Position numbers and translations under genes: made by a program
Part shown: piece by piece, positions 16,974 through 25,530 of the stretch
Layout: the number at the start of each line of letters is the position of its first letter
How positions within the stretch are numbered: position 1 is the stretch's first letter
The notes under the pieces: model-generated
What the model was told of the DNA's origin: nothing
The model's input: the letters and a program-made list of their open reading frames with translations, nothing else
Databases searched by the model: none
NCBI RefSeq assembly: GCF_007988805.1
Contig: NZ_BJUV01000003.1
Span: forward strand, 62,001 to 126,000
DNA: 64,000 nt
Origin: Frigoribacterium faeni
GTDB taxonomy: Bacteria; Actinomycetota; Actinomycetes; Actinomycetales; Microbacteriaceae
Reading direction: 5' to 3'

Positions 16974-19834
16974 GGGCGGCGCATCCGTCCGCCCGAGAGA
17001 ACCGACGAGGCCCAGGCCGCCAGGCCCGACCGGTCGATCTTGCTGTTGTGCCGCACGTCGGTCGGCAGCGTCGGCACCGCGAGGACGGCGGCGACCCGGT
17101 GGCCGCCGGCCGACTCGACGGCCGCTCGCACCGCGGCGGCGGTCGACGCCGAGGCCAGCCCCGCGCGTCGGACCGGGGGGACGGTCTCGGCGACGACGAC
17201 CACCTGCTGCGTGCCGGCCGGTCCGATGCCGACGACGGCCGCCCGGGCGATCCCGGGCTGCGCCTCCACGGCCTGCTCGGAGGCGACCGGGGTCAGGACC
17301 CCGCGCGCCGTCGTGATCACGTGCGGCAGACGACCCTCGACCCACAGGCGCCCTTGAGCGTCGAGGTGGCCGACGTCGCCGGTGCGGTGCCAGCGGGTGC
17401 TCCGGGTCGACCCCCGCCGGCTGGCGCGGTGCGTCAGCCAGAGGCGGTCGTAGTGGTCCTCGACGTGCGGCGCCGAGACGACGATCTCGCCCGTCACGTC
17501 GGTGTCGGTCGTGAACCCGCCGGAGGCGCGACCCGCCTCGTCGAGGGCGGCGATCCGCACGGCGGTGGTCGCCCCCGGCAGCCCGACGCAGACCCCTCCC
17601 GCGTCGCGCACGCCACCGGCCGTCGCCGCCGCCCGGTCCGCCGAGGCGGCGCGGACGCCCTCGAGCGTGATGTCGGTCATCAGCAGGCCCTCGGTCATGC
17701 CGTAGGGCGTGTGCGGCGTGGCGTTCGGCATGAGCTCGCCGGCGGCGGCGAGCAGCGCCTCGGAGACGGGTGCGCCGGCCGAGAGGAACGTCTCGACGCC
17801 GGCCAGGGCGCGGCGGTCGCCGTCGTCGAGTCCGCCGGCGGTCGCGACGACGTTGGTCAGCGCGGCGGGCGACAGGAAGACCACCGTCGCGTCGACCGCG
17901 GCGGTGGCCGCCGCGACGGCGCGCGCCGTGAGGGTGCGCGGCTTCGTGACGTCCATGTCGGGGGTGACGCTGGTCGCGCCGAGGGCGGGGCCGAGCAGGG
18001 CGAACGGCGCGAAGCCGGCGACGAGCCCGGTGCCGGGGCCGACGCCGTACTGCGCCGCGAGGGCGTCGCGCAGGGCGGTCAGCTGGCCGTGACGGTAGAC
18101 GACGCCCTTGGCCGGACCGGTCGATCCGGAGGTGAACAGGATGGCCGCCTCGGCGTCGCCGGTCGGCGACTCGGGCAGCTCGGCGAGGGCCTCGTGCGCC
18201 CGACGTCCGAGCTCGGCGATCGCGGGCAGCGACGTCTCGACGCCGAGCGTCGCGGCCGTGACCGAGGGGAGGCGCGTCGTCGAGATCACGCGGCCCGGCC
18301 ACCCGAGGGCGCGGGCGGCGGTGAGCCCCGGCAGCTGACCGATGACGTGGTCGGGCCAGGCGCCGCGGACCGCGCGGGTCAGACCGCGGACCCCGAGGCC
18401 GGCGTCGGCCACGACCACGATGGCGCCGATCCGGATGCAGGCGTAGAGCACGGCGGTCAGGTCGGCTCCGGGCTGCACGAGCAGCGACACCCGGTCGCCG
18501 GGCAGCACGCCGTGCTTGCGCAGGCCGAGGGCGATCTCGTGCACGCGACGGGACAGGAGGCGCCAGCTGACCGAGCGCGGCCCCTCGGCGCCGGTCGGCA
18601 CCATCTCGATCAGCGCCGTGTCGGGACTGTCGGCGAGGGAGTCGAGGTACGACCAGAGCGGGCGGTCCTGGGAGGAGTCGCCCCGCGCCTCCTCGGCGAG
18701 GTGCTCGGCGGAGGCGGCTGCCGCGGCGGCCGTCGCCTCGTCGGCACCGGCGTCGACGGCCGCACGGGCGGCGGACGCCCCGACGGCGCCCGGACCGACG
18801 AGCCCGTGGGTCGCGTCGTCGTCGTCGGCATCGCTCTCGGGTGCGGAACCGCCGGGCAGACGGTCGTCCAGCCAGGTGAGCACGGCCCCGGCGTAGTCGA
18901 CGTCCTCCGCGATCAGGTGACCCGCGCCCTCGAAGCGGTGCACGTCGGCATGCGGCAGTCGGTCGATCAGGTCGTCGAGGTAGCGGTCGCTGAAGATCGG
19001 GTCGCGCGGGCCCCAGAGCATCAGGCTCGGCACCGCGACCTCGCGCAGGGCCGTGGCGATGCGGTCGAGCTCGGGGGCGCTCTCGTGGTGCTCGTCGACG
19101 GGGATGTCGGCGACGAAGCCGCCGATGCCGCCGCGCCGCGCGGCCGTGCGGTAGGGGGCGCGGAATCCGGCCTTGACGGCGGGGGAGAGCGCGGGGTGTC
19201 CGAGGGCGAGCGTCACGTCGAGGAACCCGGTGGTGCCGACGGTGGCGCGACCGAGCACGCCGCGAGCGAGGGTCAGCCGCAGCGGCGCGGGGATCGGGTC
19301 GGCCTCGGGCTGGTGGATCGCCGTGTTCAGCAGCATCAGACCCGCGAGCTGCTCGGGGTGGTCGACGGCCCAGCCCAGGGAGACGACGCCGCCCCAGTCG
19401 TGCCCGAGTGTGACGACGGGGCCCGTGAGCTCGAGGGCGTCGGTGAGATCGCCGAGATCGGCGACGCGCCGGGCCAGCGGGTGCGGCGAGCCGGTTCGCT
19501 CCGAGAAGCCCATGTCGAGCTGGTCGACGGCGACGACGCGCCAGGCCGGTCCGCCGGCCGCCGCGGTCTCGACCGTGCGGGCGACGAGCGACCGCCAGAG
19601 GTACGACCAGGTGGGGTTGCCGTGCACGCAGAGGATGGTGCCGACCGGTCGGACGTCGAGCTCGGCGAGGGCGTCGCCGTTGTCGAGGACGTGCCAGCGT
19701 CGGGAGGCGCGGTGCGAGCCGAGCCCGTAGGGCACGTCGACCAGACGCGACCACGACGGGTCGAGCCCGTCGAGCCCGGCCGGAGGCAGCATCGCGGGGG
19801 ACGTCGAGCGCGCGGCGCGGGGGAGGCGACTCAC
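16970..19834 (-). CDS. oleBC: OleBC fusion: beta-lactone decarboxylase / beta-lactone synthetase
   Basis: 954-residue fusion. The N-terminal part (to about 310) is an alpha/beta hydrolase related to haloalkane dehalogenases, with HGNPTWSYLWR near 71 and nucleophile Asp146 in GHDWGG: the OleB beta-lactone decarboxylase. An Ala-rich linker follows. The C-terminal part (from about 370) is an ANL adenylating enzyme with FTSGSTGPAKG near 565, TPYGMTEG and WHRTGDVGHLD: OleC, which closes the beta-lactone. Such fusions are known from actinobacteria such as Micrococcus. The GTG at 19834 overlaps the oleA stop (GTGA) and oleD overlaps its stop, so the three are coupled. Confidence 0.92.
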   Translation of the reverse strand: MSRLPRAARSTSPAMLPPAGLDGLDPSWSRLVDVPYGLGSHRASRRWHVLDNGDALAELDVRPVGTILCVHGNPTWSYLWRSLVARTVETAAAGGPAWRVVAVDQLDMGFSERTGSPHPLARRVADLGDLTDALELTGPVVTLGHDWGGVVSLGWAVDHPEQLAGLMLLNTAIHQPEADPIPAPLRLTLARGVLGRATVGTTGFLDVTLALGHPALSPAVKAGFRAPYRTAARRGGIGGFVADIPVDEHHESAPELDRIATALREVAVPSLMLWGPRDPIFSDRYLDDLIDRLPHADVHRFEGAGHLIAEDVDYAGAVLTWLDDRLPGGSAPESDADDDDATHGLVGPGAVGASAARAAVDAGADEATAAAAAASAEHLAEEARGDSSQDRPLWSYLDSLADSPDTALIEMVPTGAEGPRSVSWRLLSRRVHEIALGLRKHGVLPGDRVSLLVQPGADLTAVLYACIRIGAIVVVADAGLGVRGLTRAVRGAWPDHVIGQLPGLTAARALGWPGRVISTTRLPSVTAATLGVETSLPAIAELGRRAHEALAELPESPTGDAEAAILFTSGSTGPAKGVVYRHGQLTALRDALAAQYGVGPGTGLVAGFAPFALLGPALGATSVTPDMDVTKPRTLTARAVAAATAAVDATVVFLSPAALTNVVATAGGLDDGDRRALAGVETFLSAGAPVSEALLAAAGELMPNATPHTPYGMTEGLLMTDITLEGVRAASADRAAATAGGVRDAGGVCVGLPGATTAVRIAALDEAGRASGGFTTDTDVTGEIVVSAPHVEDHYDRLWLTHRASRRGSTRSTRWHRTGDVGHLDAQGRLWVEGRLPHVITTARGVLTPVASEQAVEAQPGIARAAVVGIGPAGTQQVVVVAETVPPVRRAGLASASTAAAVRAAVESAGGHRVAAVLAVPTLPTDVRHNSKIDRSGLAAWASSVLSGGRMRRP

Positions 19835-20853
19835 CAGGCGAGTTCCATCATCGCGGTGTTGATGCCCGAGCCCACTCCCATCAGCAGCACGCGATCGCCG
19901 CGCGAGAGCGTCTTGGACTCCTCGACGAGCGTGATCGGGATCGACGCCGGGCCGACGTTGCCGAGCGTGGGGTAGGTCAGCGGCACGCGCTTGCGGTCGA
20001 TGCCGGCCGCCTTGACGAAGGCGCTCGTGTGGACGTCGCTCACCTGGTGCATGACGTAGCGGTCCATGCCCTGCCAGTTCCAGTCGCGCTTCGCCTCCTT
20101 CCAGGCCGAGACGACGAGCTCCATGCCGCGCTTGAGCAGGGCCTTGGCATCGGTGAACATGCCGTCGACGCTGCCGACGCAGAGGTCGTAGTTCTCGGTG
20201 GCCGCCCGGGTGACCCCGCCGAGGATGCGGTGTCCCTCGGGGTGCCGGTCGGCCCGGCCGATCACCGCGGCGGCGGCGCCCGATCCGAGGGTGAGGCTGG
20301 CGAACTCGCTCATGAAGTCGTCGCGGTCGAAGCCCTCGGTGAGCAGGCGGTCGATGGTGTTGACCTGGACGTCGTCGGCGTCCTCGCCGTCGATGATGAC
20401 GGCGTAGTCGATCTGGCCGGCGTCGATCAGCTGCGAGGCGAGGGTCATGCCGTTGACGAAGCCGAGGCAGGCGTTGGCGATGTCGAAGTTCGTGGCCGAC
20501 GAGGGCAGGCCGAGCCCGTGGTGCAGACGGACGGCGACCGACGGCTCGAGGTGCGGGCGGGTGACGGAGGTGTTGATCAGCAGGCCGACCTGATCGGGTC
20601 GCACGCCGGCCTCGGCGAGGGCGCGCCTCCCGGCGTCGATGGCCGCGTCGTCGAAGCTCTGATCGGGGCCCCAGTTGCGGCGCTCGTGCACGCCGGCCAC
20701 GCGCTGCAGCAGGCCCGTGGGCATCTTGAGTCGTTTCAGCACGGGGAGGAGCTTCTCGTCGATGCTGGCCGAGGTGGTGACCCGGTCCGCCATCGTGCTG
20801 GCGACGGACAGCAACGCCGCGTTGCTGTGCCGGGTCGTGGCGTTTCCGTTCAC
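19831..20853 (-). CDS. oleA: OleA: acyl-CoA head-to-head condensing thiolase
   Basis: 340-residue thiolase-superfamily enzyme that joins two fatty acyl-CoAs to a 2-alkyl-3-ketoacid, the first step to long-chain olefins. Catalytic Cys129 (ANACLGF), His269 (VMHQ) and Asn299 (TLGNVG) are in place, as is the glutamate in HLEPS (Glu103) that distinguishes OleA from FabH. Length matches the characterised Xanthomonas enzyme. The GTG at 20853 has AGGGAG about 6 bases upstream. First gene of a complete three-gene ole operon; products should be membrane C27-C31-type alkenes. Confidence 0.93.
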   Translation of the reverse strand: MNGNATTRHSNAALLSVASTMADRVTTSASIDEKLLPVLKRLKMPTGLLQRVAGVHERRNWGPDQSFDDAAIDAGRRALAEAGVRPDQVGLLINTSVTRPHLEPSVAVRLHHGLGLPSSATNFDIANACLGFVNGMTLASQLIDAGQIDYAVIIDGEDADDVQVNTIDRLLTEGFDRDDFMSEFASLTLGSGAAAAVIGRADRHPEGHRILGGVTRAATENYDLCVGSVDGMFTDAKALLKRGMELVVSAWKEAKRDWNWQGMDRYVMHQVSDVHTSAFVKAAGIDRKRVPLTYPTLGNVGPASIPITLVEESKTLSRGDRVLLMGVGSGINTAMMELAW

Positions 20854-21009
20854 CGGAACTCCCTGTCGAGTTGTCTGGGGTAGGCGTTGACCGGCGCACC
20901 TGACCGAACCGTGTCGGTCGGGGCCGGGAGGTCGTGGCACCAGGGTCGGTGCATCCTGACGAGTTTACGGCCCTCGTCGCTGGGTGGTTGCCAGGTTCGT
21001 GGGGCACAG

Positions 21010-21029
21010 ACATGCCGATCGGGGCATGT
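21010..21029. promoter_or_regulatory. Inverted repeat upstream of oleA
   Basis: ACATGCC-N6-GGCATGT, a perfect 7-bp inverted repeat in the 227-bp gap between the oleA start (20853) and the end of the small gene at 21081. It could be an operator for the ole operon or a weak terminator stem; no regulator is encoded next to it. Confidence 0.4.
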
Positions 21030-21080
21030 TCCAAGGGCGGATGCGTCGCGCACGGCAGCCCTCGCGGGGCACCGCGCGGG

Positions 21081-21362
21081 TCACCCGCGCGGGTCGCGGG
21101 GGAGGCGGACGATCGTCCGGCGACCGCCCCGGGTCCACCAGACGAGGTCGGCGACGGCCCAGGCGACGGCGCCGAGCGCGGCGAGCACGACGATCACCGT
21201 GATGACGGTGATCGATCCGCCGCCCACCGCGAGGGCGGCGACGATGCTCGCGACGACGATGAGCGCGCAGAGGATCGTCACGATCGGCAGGACGCGCCCG
21301 CCGCGCTTGGTCAGCAGCCAGTTCGGCACGTCGGGGTCGATCTGCACCGTCTTCTCTCGCAT
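21081..21362 (-). CDS. Small membrane protein (paralogue of the one at 21418)
   Basis: 93 residues with two transmembrane helices. It reads PNWLLTKRGGRVLP near the N-terminus, then two hydrophobic stretches, then WAVADLVWWTRGGRR. The divergent neighbour at 21418 shares the same frame of features (PFWILTKTGTVLPP ... GVADLVWWSRDDRR), so the two are diverged copies. The ATG is at 21362. Function unknown. Confidence 0.7.
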   Translation of the reverse strand: MREKTVQIDPDVPNWLLTKRGGRVLPIVTILCALIVVASIVAALAVGGGSITVITVIVVLAALGAVAWAVADLVWWTRGGRRTIVRLPRDPRG

Positions 21363-21417
21363 CCGGCCAGGGTAGCCGCCCGGCGTCGTCGCACCCGGGG
21401 CCGGGTACTGTCGTGGC

Positions 21418-21663
21418 ATGAGCGAGCTGCGTCGACCCTTCTGGATCCTGACCAAGACGGGCACCGTGCTCCCTCCCGTGCTCGAGGTGGCTCTGGGACT
21501 CTTCGGCCTGGTGGTCCAGATCGCGACCCTGACCTCGGGCGAGCCGGTCGAGTTCGTGAGCGTCGTCGTCCTGTTCGTCGCCCTGCTGCTCGTCGCCCAG
21601 GGCGTCGCCGATCTCGTCTGGTGGTCGCGCGACGACCGGCGCGCCCGGGCCCGCCAGGGCTGA
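21418..21663 (+). CDS. Small membrane protein (paralogue of the one at 21081-21362)
   Basis: 81 residues, two predicted transmembrane helices, with a C-terminal VADLVWWSRDDRR motif shared with its divergent neighbour. A TACTGT box lies 6 bases before the ATG at 21418, so the message is probably leaderless. Only 55 bp separates the two divergent starts. Function unknown. Confidence 0.7.
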   Translation: MSELRRPFWILTKTGTVLPPVLEVALGLFGLVVQIATLTSGEPVEFVSVVVLFVALLLVAQGVADLVWWSRDDRRARARQG

Positions 21664-21718
21664 TCCTCCGCCGCACGACCGCTCGACCGCACGACCGCTC
21701 GACCGCTCGACCGCTCGA

Positions 21719-22789
21719 TCAGTCGGCTCGGCGCGGCCGCCGCGACGTCCGCAGCCGGTGGGTCGCGAGCAGCAGCACGACGACGACCCCCACGCCGACC
21801 ACGGTGTCGACGCTCCGCCACACGACGAGCTCGCCGACGTCGACCGGTCCCGCCAGGGCGGACATGCCGAGCGCCATGGGCGTCACGAACAGCAGGGTCA
21901 GACCGTAGTTGCGCATGACGGCGAGCTCGGCGGCGAACTGCAGCACCCCGAACAGGACGATCAGCCAGAGGGTGTCCGGCTCGAGGGCCAGCAGGCCGGC
22001 GGCGAGGACGACCCCGGCGAGGGTGCCGAGGAGGCGGTGGCCGGCTCGCACGAGCTGCGTCGCCGTCGCGCTCCCCACCACGGGCACGACGGCCGAGACC
22101 ATCGCCCAGTAGGGGTTCTCGAACCCCGCGGCCACGCTGATCAGCCCGGCCGCGAGGGAGGCCACGAGGCAGATGCCCGCGTGCACGAGCGTGCGACGAC
22201 GGTCGAGGAGGCGCGGGTCGCGCCTCCAGACCCGTCCCGTCCCCGTCGCGAGGGCCCGTCGGCCGCGCGGGGTGAGCGCCCCGGCGAGCGATGCGGCGAG
22301 GGCGAGCGCGAGGCTCGCGGGCGCCACGACGGCTGCGGCGGCGACGGACGCCCCGTCGGCGGGGACGAAGGCGCAGACGCCGAGGCCGAACACGAAGAAG
22401 AGGGGCCCGGGCGGGCTCCATCGGCGCAGGTCGGAGACGAGCGAGGCGAGCCCGGCGACCACGGCGACGGCGAGGACGAGCCCGACGGCGGGGGTGGCCA
22501 GCGCCGAGAGCGCGGCTCCGAGCACGACGCAGAGCACGAGCCCGACGCCGGCCTCGAGCTGCATGCCGATCCGCTGCAGACGCGGGAGCCCCCGACCGAA
22601 GGCCGAGGCGAACGCGCCGAAGGTGGCGTAGGGCGCCCACTCGAGGTGGCCCAGGGCGGCGAGGACAGCGAGCGGGGCGACGACGGAGACGGCGACGCGC
22701 GCCGCGGGGAGGTGCGCGGCGTCGTGCGGCCCGAACCGGAACAGGTCGGCGGGGCGGGGGAGCAGGGAGCCGCGGGCGGCGTCGGTCAT
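21719..22789 (-). CDS. FUSC-family inner-membrane protein
   Basis: 356-residue membrane protein with two sets of hydrophobic helices (about residues 25-190 and 200-345) typical of the FUSC/aromatic-acid-exporter-like family. Conserved elements include EWAPYATFGAFASAFGR near 50 and ENPYWAMVSAVVPVVGS near 225. It is divergent from a MarR regulator, with two matching palindromes in the shared 105-bp spacer, so it is probably a MarR-controlled efflux protein. Substrate unknown. Confidence 0.85.
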   Translation of the reverse strand: MTDAARGSLLPRPADLFRFGPHDAAHLPAARVAVSVVAPLAVLAALGHLEWAPYATFGAFASAFGRGLPRLQRIGMQLEAGVGLVLCVVLGAALSALATPAVGLVLAVAVVAGLASLVSDLRRWSPPGPLFFVFGLGVCAFVPADGASVAAAAVVAPASLALALAASLAGALTPRGRRALATGTGRVWRRDPRLLDRRRTLVHAGICLVASLAAGLISVAAGFENPYWAMVSAVVPVVGSATATQLVRAGHRLLGTLAGVVLAAGLLALEPDTLWLIVLFGVLQFAAELAVMRNYGLTLLFVTPMALGMSALAGPVDVGELVVWRSVDTVVGVGVVVVLLLATHRLRTSRRPRRAD

Positions 22790-22834
22790 GGGGTCCTCTC
22801 GAGAGCGTCCGTCGTGCGCTCGTCGTCGAGGTGC

Positions 22835-22846
22835 TTCACGGGTGAA
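22835..22846. promoter_or_regulatory. Putative MarR operator 1
   Basis: Perfect palindrome TTCAC-GG-GTGAA between the divergent FUSC and MarR genes. A second, near-identical copy lies 29 bases further on. Confidence 0.65.
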
Positions 22847-22863
22847 TCAGTCGTCGAGAATAC

Positions 22864-22875
22864 TTTACCAGTGAA
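22864..22875. promoter_or_regulatory. Putative MarR operator 2
   Basis: TTTAC-CA-GTGAA, one mismatch from the palindrome at 22835-22846. It lies just upstream of the TAGGAT box (22883-22888) of the marR gene, where bound repressor would block both genes. Confidence 0.6.
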
Positions 22876-22894
22876 CGAACAGTAGGATCGACGG

Positions 22895-23425
22895 ATGCGA
22901 GATGCCGTCGACGCCGTCCACGACCAGTGGCGGTCCCTCCGCCCCGACCTCGACGTCGAGGCGATCCTCGTCGTGGGCCGTGTCAACCGGATCGCCCGCA
23001 TCGTGCAGCGGCAGAGCGACGAGCTGCTGCGCGAGCACGGTCTCAGCCGGGCGGACTTCGACCTCCTGGCCGCGCTCGTGCGTCGCGGAACGCCGACCTC
23101 GCCGACGCGGCTGGCCGACGAGACCCTGCTCTCGCCGCCGGCCATCACGAAGCGCATCCGGGTGCTGACGGCGGCCGGCCGGATCGAGCGCCTCGACAAC
23201 CCCGACGACCTGCGCGGCTACTTCGTCGCCCCGACCGCGGCGGGCCGCGAGGTGCTCGACACCGTCCTGGGCCCCCAGCTCGCGGCCGAGTCCGCCCTGC
23301 TCGAACACCTCGGGCCCGAGGCCCGCGCCCAGCTGGGTGACGGGCTCCGGGCCCTCCTGGTGGGTCTCGAGTCGGATCAGCGCCGGATGGTCACCGGAGC
23401 CGACCAGCGCGACGCGGTCGTGTAG
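22895..23425 (+). CDS. MarR-family transcriptional regulator
   Basis: 176 residues: long N-terminal helix (ILVVGRVNRIARIVQRQSDELL, cut), winged helix with SPTRLADETLLSPPAITKRI near 68-87, and a wing containing DNPDDLRGYFV. These are MarR hallmarks. A TAGGAT box 6 bases before the ATG means a leaderless transcript. Divergent from FUSC and probably autoregulated through the two palindromes in the spacer. Its last 49 bases overlap the 3' end of the convergent GH16 gene. Confidence 0.88.
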   Translation: MRDAVDAVHDQWRSLRPDLDVEAILVVGRVNRIARIVQRQSDELLREHGLSRADFDLLAALVRRGTPTSPTRLADETLLSPPAITKRIRVLTAAGRIERLDNPDDLRGYFVAPTAAGREVLDTVLGPQLAAESALLEHLGPEARAQLGDGLRALLVGLESDQRRMVTGADQRDAVV

Positions 23426-25086
23426 CCGGGCTTCGATCCGGTCACCTTGACGCCGATCCTCTTGCCGACGTCGGCCGACGTGGTGCGGTAGGTGGTGCCG
23501 GTGGCGCCCTTGATCCACGAGCCGTCGCGGGTCCACTGGAAGGTCCAGGTGGTGCCGGTCGTCCAGGTGCCGCGCTGACCGGTGAGGGTGCTGCCGACCT
23601 TGGTCGAGCCCTTCACCCCGGGGGTCCCGGTCCTCAGGGTCGACGGCTTGATCGTCGCGGCGCTCGACGTGCGGGCGACGGCGGTGTGTCCGGCCTTCGT
23701 GCCGGTCACGACGACCGTGATCGCGCGATTGGCGTCGGAGGCGGTGGGCACGTAGGTCGAGGCCGTCGCGCGGGAGATCGCCTGGCCGTTCCGCTTCCAC
23801 TGGTAGCTGAACGACGTGCCGCTCGTCCAGGTGCCGGTCTTGGCGCCGACCTTGCCGCCGACGGTGGGCGTACCCGTCACGGTGGGCGTGGCGCTGGCGA
23901 GCGGAGCCGCCGCGACGGCGACCGCGGCGGACGTCGTCGCCGCCGCCGTGTAGCCGGACTTCGTGCCCTTCACCGTGACGGTCAGGGTGCGACCGGCATC
24001 GGCTGCCGTGGTCTTGTAGGTCTGGCCGGTCGCTCCGGCGATCGCCGCGCCTCCTCGGCTCCACTGGTAGCTGAAGGCCGTGCCCGAGGTCCACGTGCCG
24101 GGCTTGGCGGTCAGCGTCGCACCGGCGGTGAGGGTGCCGGTGATCTGCGGCGTGGCCGTGGTGAGCGTGGCGGGCTTCGCCGGGGTGGGCGTCGTGGGGG
24201 CGGGCGTGGTCGGCAGGTTCACCGTCGCCGCGCTGCCCGGCGTGTACTTGTACTGGCTGACCCAGTCGACGAGCAGGTGGCCCTTGGTCGAGGCGGCCGG
24301 CTTGCTGCCGTTCGTGGCTGTCTGCAGCACCCAGTGCATGGGGGTCTTGGGGACGTTCGTGGTGGTCGAGGCGACGACGACCCCGTCGAGCAGGTAGGTG
24401 ATCCTGTCGGGCAGCCAGTCGATCGTGTACGTGTGCCAGCCGGTGTACGACGTCTTCGTGTCGACGCCCATCTCGGTGATCCAGGGCTCGCCGAGCTTGT
24501 GGTTGAAGGCCTGGGTCGAGCCGTCGAGGCTGCCCTCGGGGAAGTTGATCTCGCCGTTCTCCCAGACGTTGTCGTCGTCCCAGAGCAGGAACGCCGTGCC
24601 GTAGCCGGGCAGGGCGTCGGACTTCATGCGGACGCTGTAGCGGCCGTACGTGGTCCCGCCCCACTTGCCGTCGATCAGGGGGATCGGCGCGGCGGCGCGG
24701 GGGACGCCGTCCGTTCCGGTGTGCAGGTTCATGTCGAGCACGCCGTCGTGCACGGAGAGGATCTTGGCGTCGTAGCGCCCGATGTTCCAGGTGTCGCCGA
24801 AGCCGTCGTAGGTCATCCACTGCTTGGCGTAGGGGCCGGGGAATCCGCCGGCGGCGACCGGCGTGGTGAAGTCGTCCTTGAAGATCTGCGTCCAGCCGGC
24901 CAGGTGGCCGTTCAGGAGCGTCGTCGACGCGGCGGCGGCGTCGGTCGCCTTCTTGCCGGCGATGATCGAGCCGGTGGCGGCCGAGGCGCTCTGCGCGCTC
25001 GTGGCGACGAGAGCGGACGCGAGCAGTGCGCTCGCGACGATCGTCGCGCCGATCGACAGCGCTCGTGTGGATGTCCGTGTGACCAT
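23377..25086 (-). CDS. Secreted glycoside hydrolase family 16 protein with three C-terminal Ig-like repeats
   Basis: 569 residues. A signal peptide (about 1-37, ending SASA) is followed by a GH16 beta-sandwich (about 60-265) and a Thr/Pro linker. Three repeats of about 85 residues follow, each with GTWTSGTxFSYQW and a ..GYTAA.. end, probably cell-wall or glycan binding. The catalytic segment is ENGEINFPE: nucleophile Glu179 and acid/base Glu184 are kept, but the middle residue is Asn181 where the family motif ExDxxE has Asp. Substrate is probably a beta-glucan or galactan. ATG 25086 is chosen as the one giving a clean signal peptide. Confidence 0.87.
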   Translation of the reverse strand: MVTRTSTRALSIGATIVASALLASALVATSAQSASAATGSIIAGKKATDAAAASTTLLNGHLAGWTQIFKDDFTTPVAAGGFPGPYAKQWMTYDGFGDTWNIGRYDAKILSVHDGVLDMNLHTGTDGVPRAAAPIPLIDGKWGGTTYGRYSVRMKSDALPGYGTAFLLWDDDNVWENGEINFPEGSLDGSTQAFNHKLGEPWITEMGVDTKTSYTGWHTYTIDWLPDRITYLLDGVVVASTTTNVPKTPMHWVLQTATNGSKPAASTKGHLLVDWVSQYKYTPGSAATVNLPTTPAPTTPTPAKPATLTTATPQITGTLTAGATLTAKPGTWTSGTAFSYQWSRGGAAIAGATGQTYKTTAADAGRTLTVTVKGTKSGYTAAATTSAAVAVAAAPLASATPTVTGTPTVGGKVGAKTGTWTSGTSFSYQWKRNGQAISRATASTYVPTASDANRAITVVVTGTKAGHTAVARTSSAATIKPSTLRTGTPGVKGSTKVGSTLTGQRGTWTTGTTWTFQWTRDGSWIKGATGTTYRTTSADVGKRIGVKVTGSKPGYTTASRWSAPVTIRR

Positions 25087-25377
25087 GTCGCGGTGACCCT
25101 TCCCTGGGATGTCGGAAGGGCAAGCGGGGTGCATCGGGGGGATGGAGGGGACTCGACCCGACGATCGCTCATCGGGGTACAGCACCCCGCGGAGCTTCGG
25201 GTTCCTCGGGGTGCATCAAGTGTGCACATGGGGGACGGATTCCCGTCATCCCCAAGTCGGGTCGCCCTCATTGTGGGGAGCTAAGCGGCGTCTGTCCCCC
25301 GCGATGTACCCCGCCCTCGGCTCGCTGTCGGAGTTCATACAGGTTTCGTTTCGAGGCCATCACGGGCCGCCACGCAC
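25087..25377 (-). promoter_or_regulatory. Leader/promoter region of the GH16 gene
   Basis: About 290 bp without a gene. It holds a direct repeat of CGGGGTGCATC (near 25125 and 25207) and an octamer palindrome TGTGCACA (25221-25228). No promoter boxes could be assigned with confidence; GH16 genes are often sugar-controlled, so operators here are plausible. Confidence 0.35.
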
Positions 25378-25410
25378 GAAGGCCCCGATCGTCGGACGAT
25401 CGGGGCCTTC
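25378..25410 (-). terminator. Terminator after tRNA-Thr
   Basis: Perfect 14-bp stem GAAGGCCCCGATCG (25378-25391 with 25397-25410), 5-base loop, immediately 3' of the tRNA on the minus strand. Confidence 0.75.
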
Positions 25411-25414
25411 GGGG

Positions 25415-25491
25415 TGGAGCCGCCTGTCGGATTCGAACCGACGACCTTCGCTTTACAAGAGCACTGCGCTACCGGACTGCGCCAAGGCGGC
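25415..25491 (-). tRNA. tRNA-Thr (anticodon TGT), CCA encoded
   Basis: On the minus strand, acceptor GCCGCCT pairs with AGGCGGC and is followed by TCCA. The D-arm is GCGC...GCGC, the anticodon loop CTTGTAA gives anticodon TGT, and the T-arm contains GGTTCGAATCC. The base pair at the top of the anticodon stem is mismatched. Codon read: ACA (and others by wobble). Confidence 0.9.
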
Positions 25492-25530
25492 TGGCTCTCG
25501 ACAGCTTACAAGCCGATGCCGGCGTGGTTG

